Source of the DNA: Mytilus galloprovincialis
Lineage: Eukaryota > Mollusca > Bivalvia > Mytilida > Mytilidae
Direction: 5' to 3'
Length of the DNA stretch: 64,000 nucleotides
Assembly: GCF_965363235.1 (NCBI RefSeq)
Contig: NC_134846.1
Span: 93,056,571 to 93,120,570, forward strand
Position 1 is the stretch's first letter. Every line of letters starts with the position of its first letter. This document shows positions 62,336 through 64,000 of the stretch, one piece after another. Position numbers and translations under genes: made by a program. A model generated the notes under the pieces. The model had not been told where the DNA came from and searched no databases. It was given only the letters and a program-made list of their open reading frames with translations.

Positions 62336-63867
62336 TTAAAATGTCTTCAAATGTTATCAACGATCATCAACACTTCACTTGTCATCTGACAAAAAACTAG
62401 AGTTAGATAAAATATATCAACTTTTCCACAGAAACACAGAAGATGTAGCAGAACAAGAAAAAAAAACTAGTTCCGTTTATTATAAGTTAAAAGATTGATT
62501 TATTACATATCAACTGGGAACATTATATGTTCCTGATATCAATATTTAAACGATGTGTAGCACCGAATTATCAGATGCATTGTATATCTCATAACGTACC
62601 AAGGTTGCGCGATTAATCGAACGGAAATATCATATATAAGTAATACATAAAGCTTTAATACCCAGGCGATGAACACTGAACATATTATGTACAATGAACA
62701 CGAAACGATGTATGAAAAATGGGTGCGGGATGATAGAACTCAGACAAAAAATTGGTTTCCACAGTTCGAATAACTGACGTGATTATGAAGCGTTGTGTAA
62801 TTACGGAAATGTTAACCATTTTTTAATTCCTTACGAAAATAGTTTTTATTAACGTTTTGAGTTTATGGCATTTCAAACACGGCATTTCGGGTTTTATCTA
62901 CACGATGCGAATGGACAAGCTCGTGAAATTATTCTATCTGCAGTCTAAAAGGAGCGTGTTACCTTTTAGCACGGATATCCTCGGTATTCCGAGATAGAAG
63001 ATTCTTAACCTGGAAGCCGAAACTTATTTGCATAATACGGCATCATCGGAGACAAACATTCGTTTTCCCCTTACAACCAATGCAATTAAGAAATACTAAA
63101 GATGACTTCAACCTGGGAACAGTATATGTAACTGCTTCAACTTTGACAATTACTTTACAATTTAATGTTACTGTATCTATATTTAACGATTCGATAGATT
63201 GATAAAAATATCAATGAATAATCAATATATATATATCTAAAAAAAGATTCAATCATGATATAGTTATTATATTTTAATTCAGCCCAAGCATTGCAAGAAA
63301 TGCTGTTATGCCAGCAACGTCGTTCTATAGATAACGTTAACAGAAAAGTGTACAGTTCCCGCCAAAATTCGATGATAAGATTATTTCCGTTTTAACGGAT
63401 TTAAAACATCGGTGACCCCCCTTTTTTATTTATGCTTTTAAAATCTTCCCTGAAGCTGCAACTTATGCATAAGTTTGAAAGGAAAAACATTAGTAGATTT
63501 TTTTTATTTCAAGAAAAATCTATTATAAATAGAAATTTAAAATGGCGGGAAATGTCCAAAGGCCTCCAAAAATAAAGAATCAGAGACAATTAAATTTGTT
63601 TAAGGTACAAATAACATTTGACTGTATATGATATTCCAGTTTAAAATCGTTTTTCAATAATTTTGCCATTTTAAAGCAATTTAGAGCTTTATTTCTATAT
63701 TTTGGTATAACACGATTCTTTAAGTTCTGATGACGTCATATCTCGAAAACAACATCGGTGACCCCGAAATTTTTTCCGCCTAAAATATCGTAATAAGTAT
63801 GATCTGTCTACATGCAAAATTTCAATGAATTATTATTAGTAGTATAAATAGTGTGATTTCCCTTTAA

Positions 63868-64000
63868 AAATATTATGTGTTCTTTATTAAGGTAACACGA
63901 TACCGAATGACGTTACGCCACGAGTTATCGTTCCTGACGTTATCGTATATAACGTTCACACATACAAGCCAATGCAGCAGGTTCTGCAATCACAAAGTGA
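63868..64000. other. Right edge, CpG-containing, nothing recognised
   Basis: GACGTTACGCCACGAG and CTGACGTTATCGTATATAACG differ in composition from the surrounding AT-rich DNA and may begin another element or gene outside the window. Confidence 0.3.

Larger units (their letters stand above)
58854..63863. mobile_element. Possible 5-kb element bounded by AGGGAAATCACACTATT inverted ends and TTAA
   Basis: AGGGAAATCACACTATT at 58854 is mirrored by AATAGTGTGATTTCCCT ending at 63863. TTAA flanks both (58850-58853, 63864-63867). CpG-rich sequence lies near the left end (58880-58985). No transposase frame is visible and older repeats lie inside, so it could be a decayed element or two separate ends. 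Confidence 0.5.

Overview
The window is metazoan nuclear DNA. Its genes are split by GT-AG introns, GC content is low, and most of the sequence is intronic or intergenic and dense in transposon remnants. The protein sequences and the repeat families (short elements starting TATGCCCCACCTAC, SINE-type tails around GTTGTCTCATTGGCA, hairpin elements starting AAGGTCTTTCC) look like a bivalve mollusc, most likely a mytilid mussel. That assignment is inference from remembered families, not from a search.

Four protein-coding genes can be rebuilt exon by exon. (1) Minus strand, 762-6745, running off the left edge: the 5' half of a coiled-coil DUF4515-type protein (CCDC166/CCDC121/BBOF1-like, probably ciliary). 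(2) Plus strand, 7022-14320: LSM11, the U7 snRNP Sm-like protein of histone mRNA 3'-end processing; 4 coding exons, 431 aa. (3) Minus strand, 17939-44245: NAF1, the H/ACA snoRNP assembly factor; 9 coding exons, 954 aa, with a 13-kb fourth intron. (4) Plus strand, 48376-58000: TIMM23, the mitochondrial inner-membrane import channel subunit; 7 coding exons, 202 aa. In LSM11, NAF1 and TIMM23 the exon phases join without error to a single stop codon. Genes 1 and 2 are head to head with 276 bp between start codons, genes 2 and 3 are tail to tail, and genes 3 and 4 are divergent. The four products do not form one pathway, although LSM11 and NAF1 both serve nuclear small-RNA particles.

The most unusual feature is a set of three tandem duplications that straddle exon-intron boundaries and so multiply splice sites: a 56/57-bp repeat copying a 5' splice site about 13 times in gene 1 (1409-2153), a 110-bp repeat copying a 3' splice site four times at NAF1 exon 7 (21532-22017), and a smaller duplication of the NAF1 exon 6 donor (23305-23625).

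The NAF1 fourth intron holds a 12-kb array (25424-37504) of seven tandem units of about 2 kb. Their ends (hairpin start, inverted repeat, 3' stem-loop followed by CTAG) resemble Helitron/Helentron-type elements. Six of the seven units keep a DR1-type nuclear-receptor motif at a fixed place. TIMM23 introns hold a 1.5-kb element with nearly identical 492-bp inverted arms, each carrying a hammerhead-ribozyme-like motif (52137-53628), two Mutator-like inverted-repeat elements with 9-bp target duplications, and a piggyBac-type MITE. Beyond TIMM23, TTAA-flanked inverted repeats at 58854 and 63863 delimit a possible 5-kb element.
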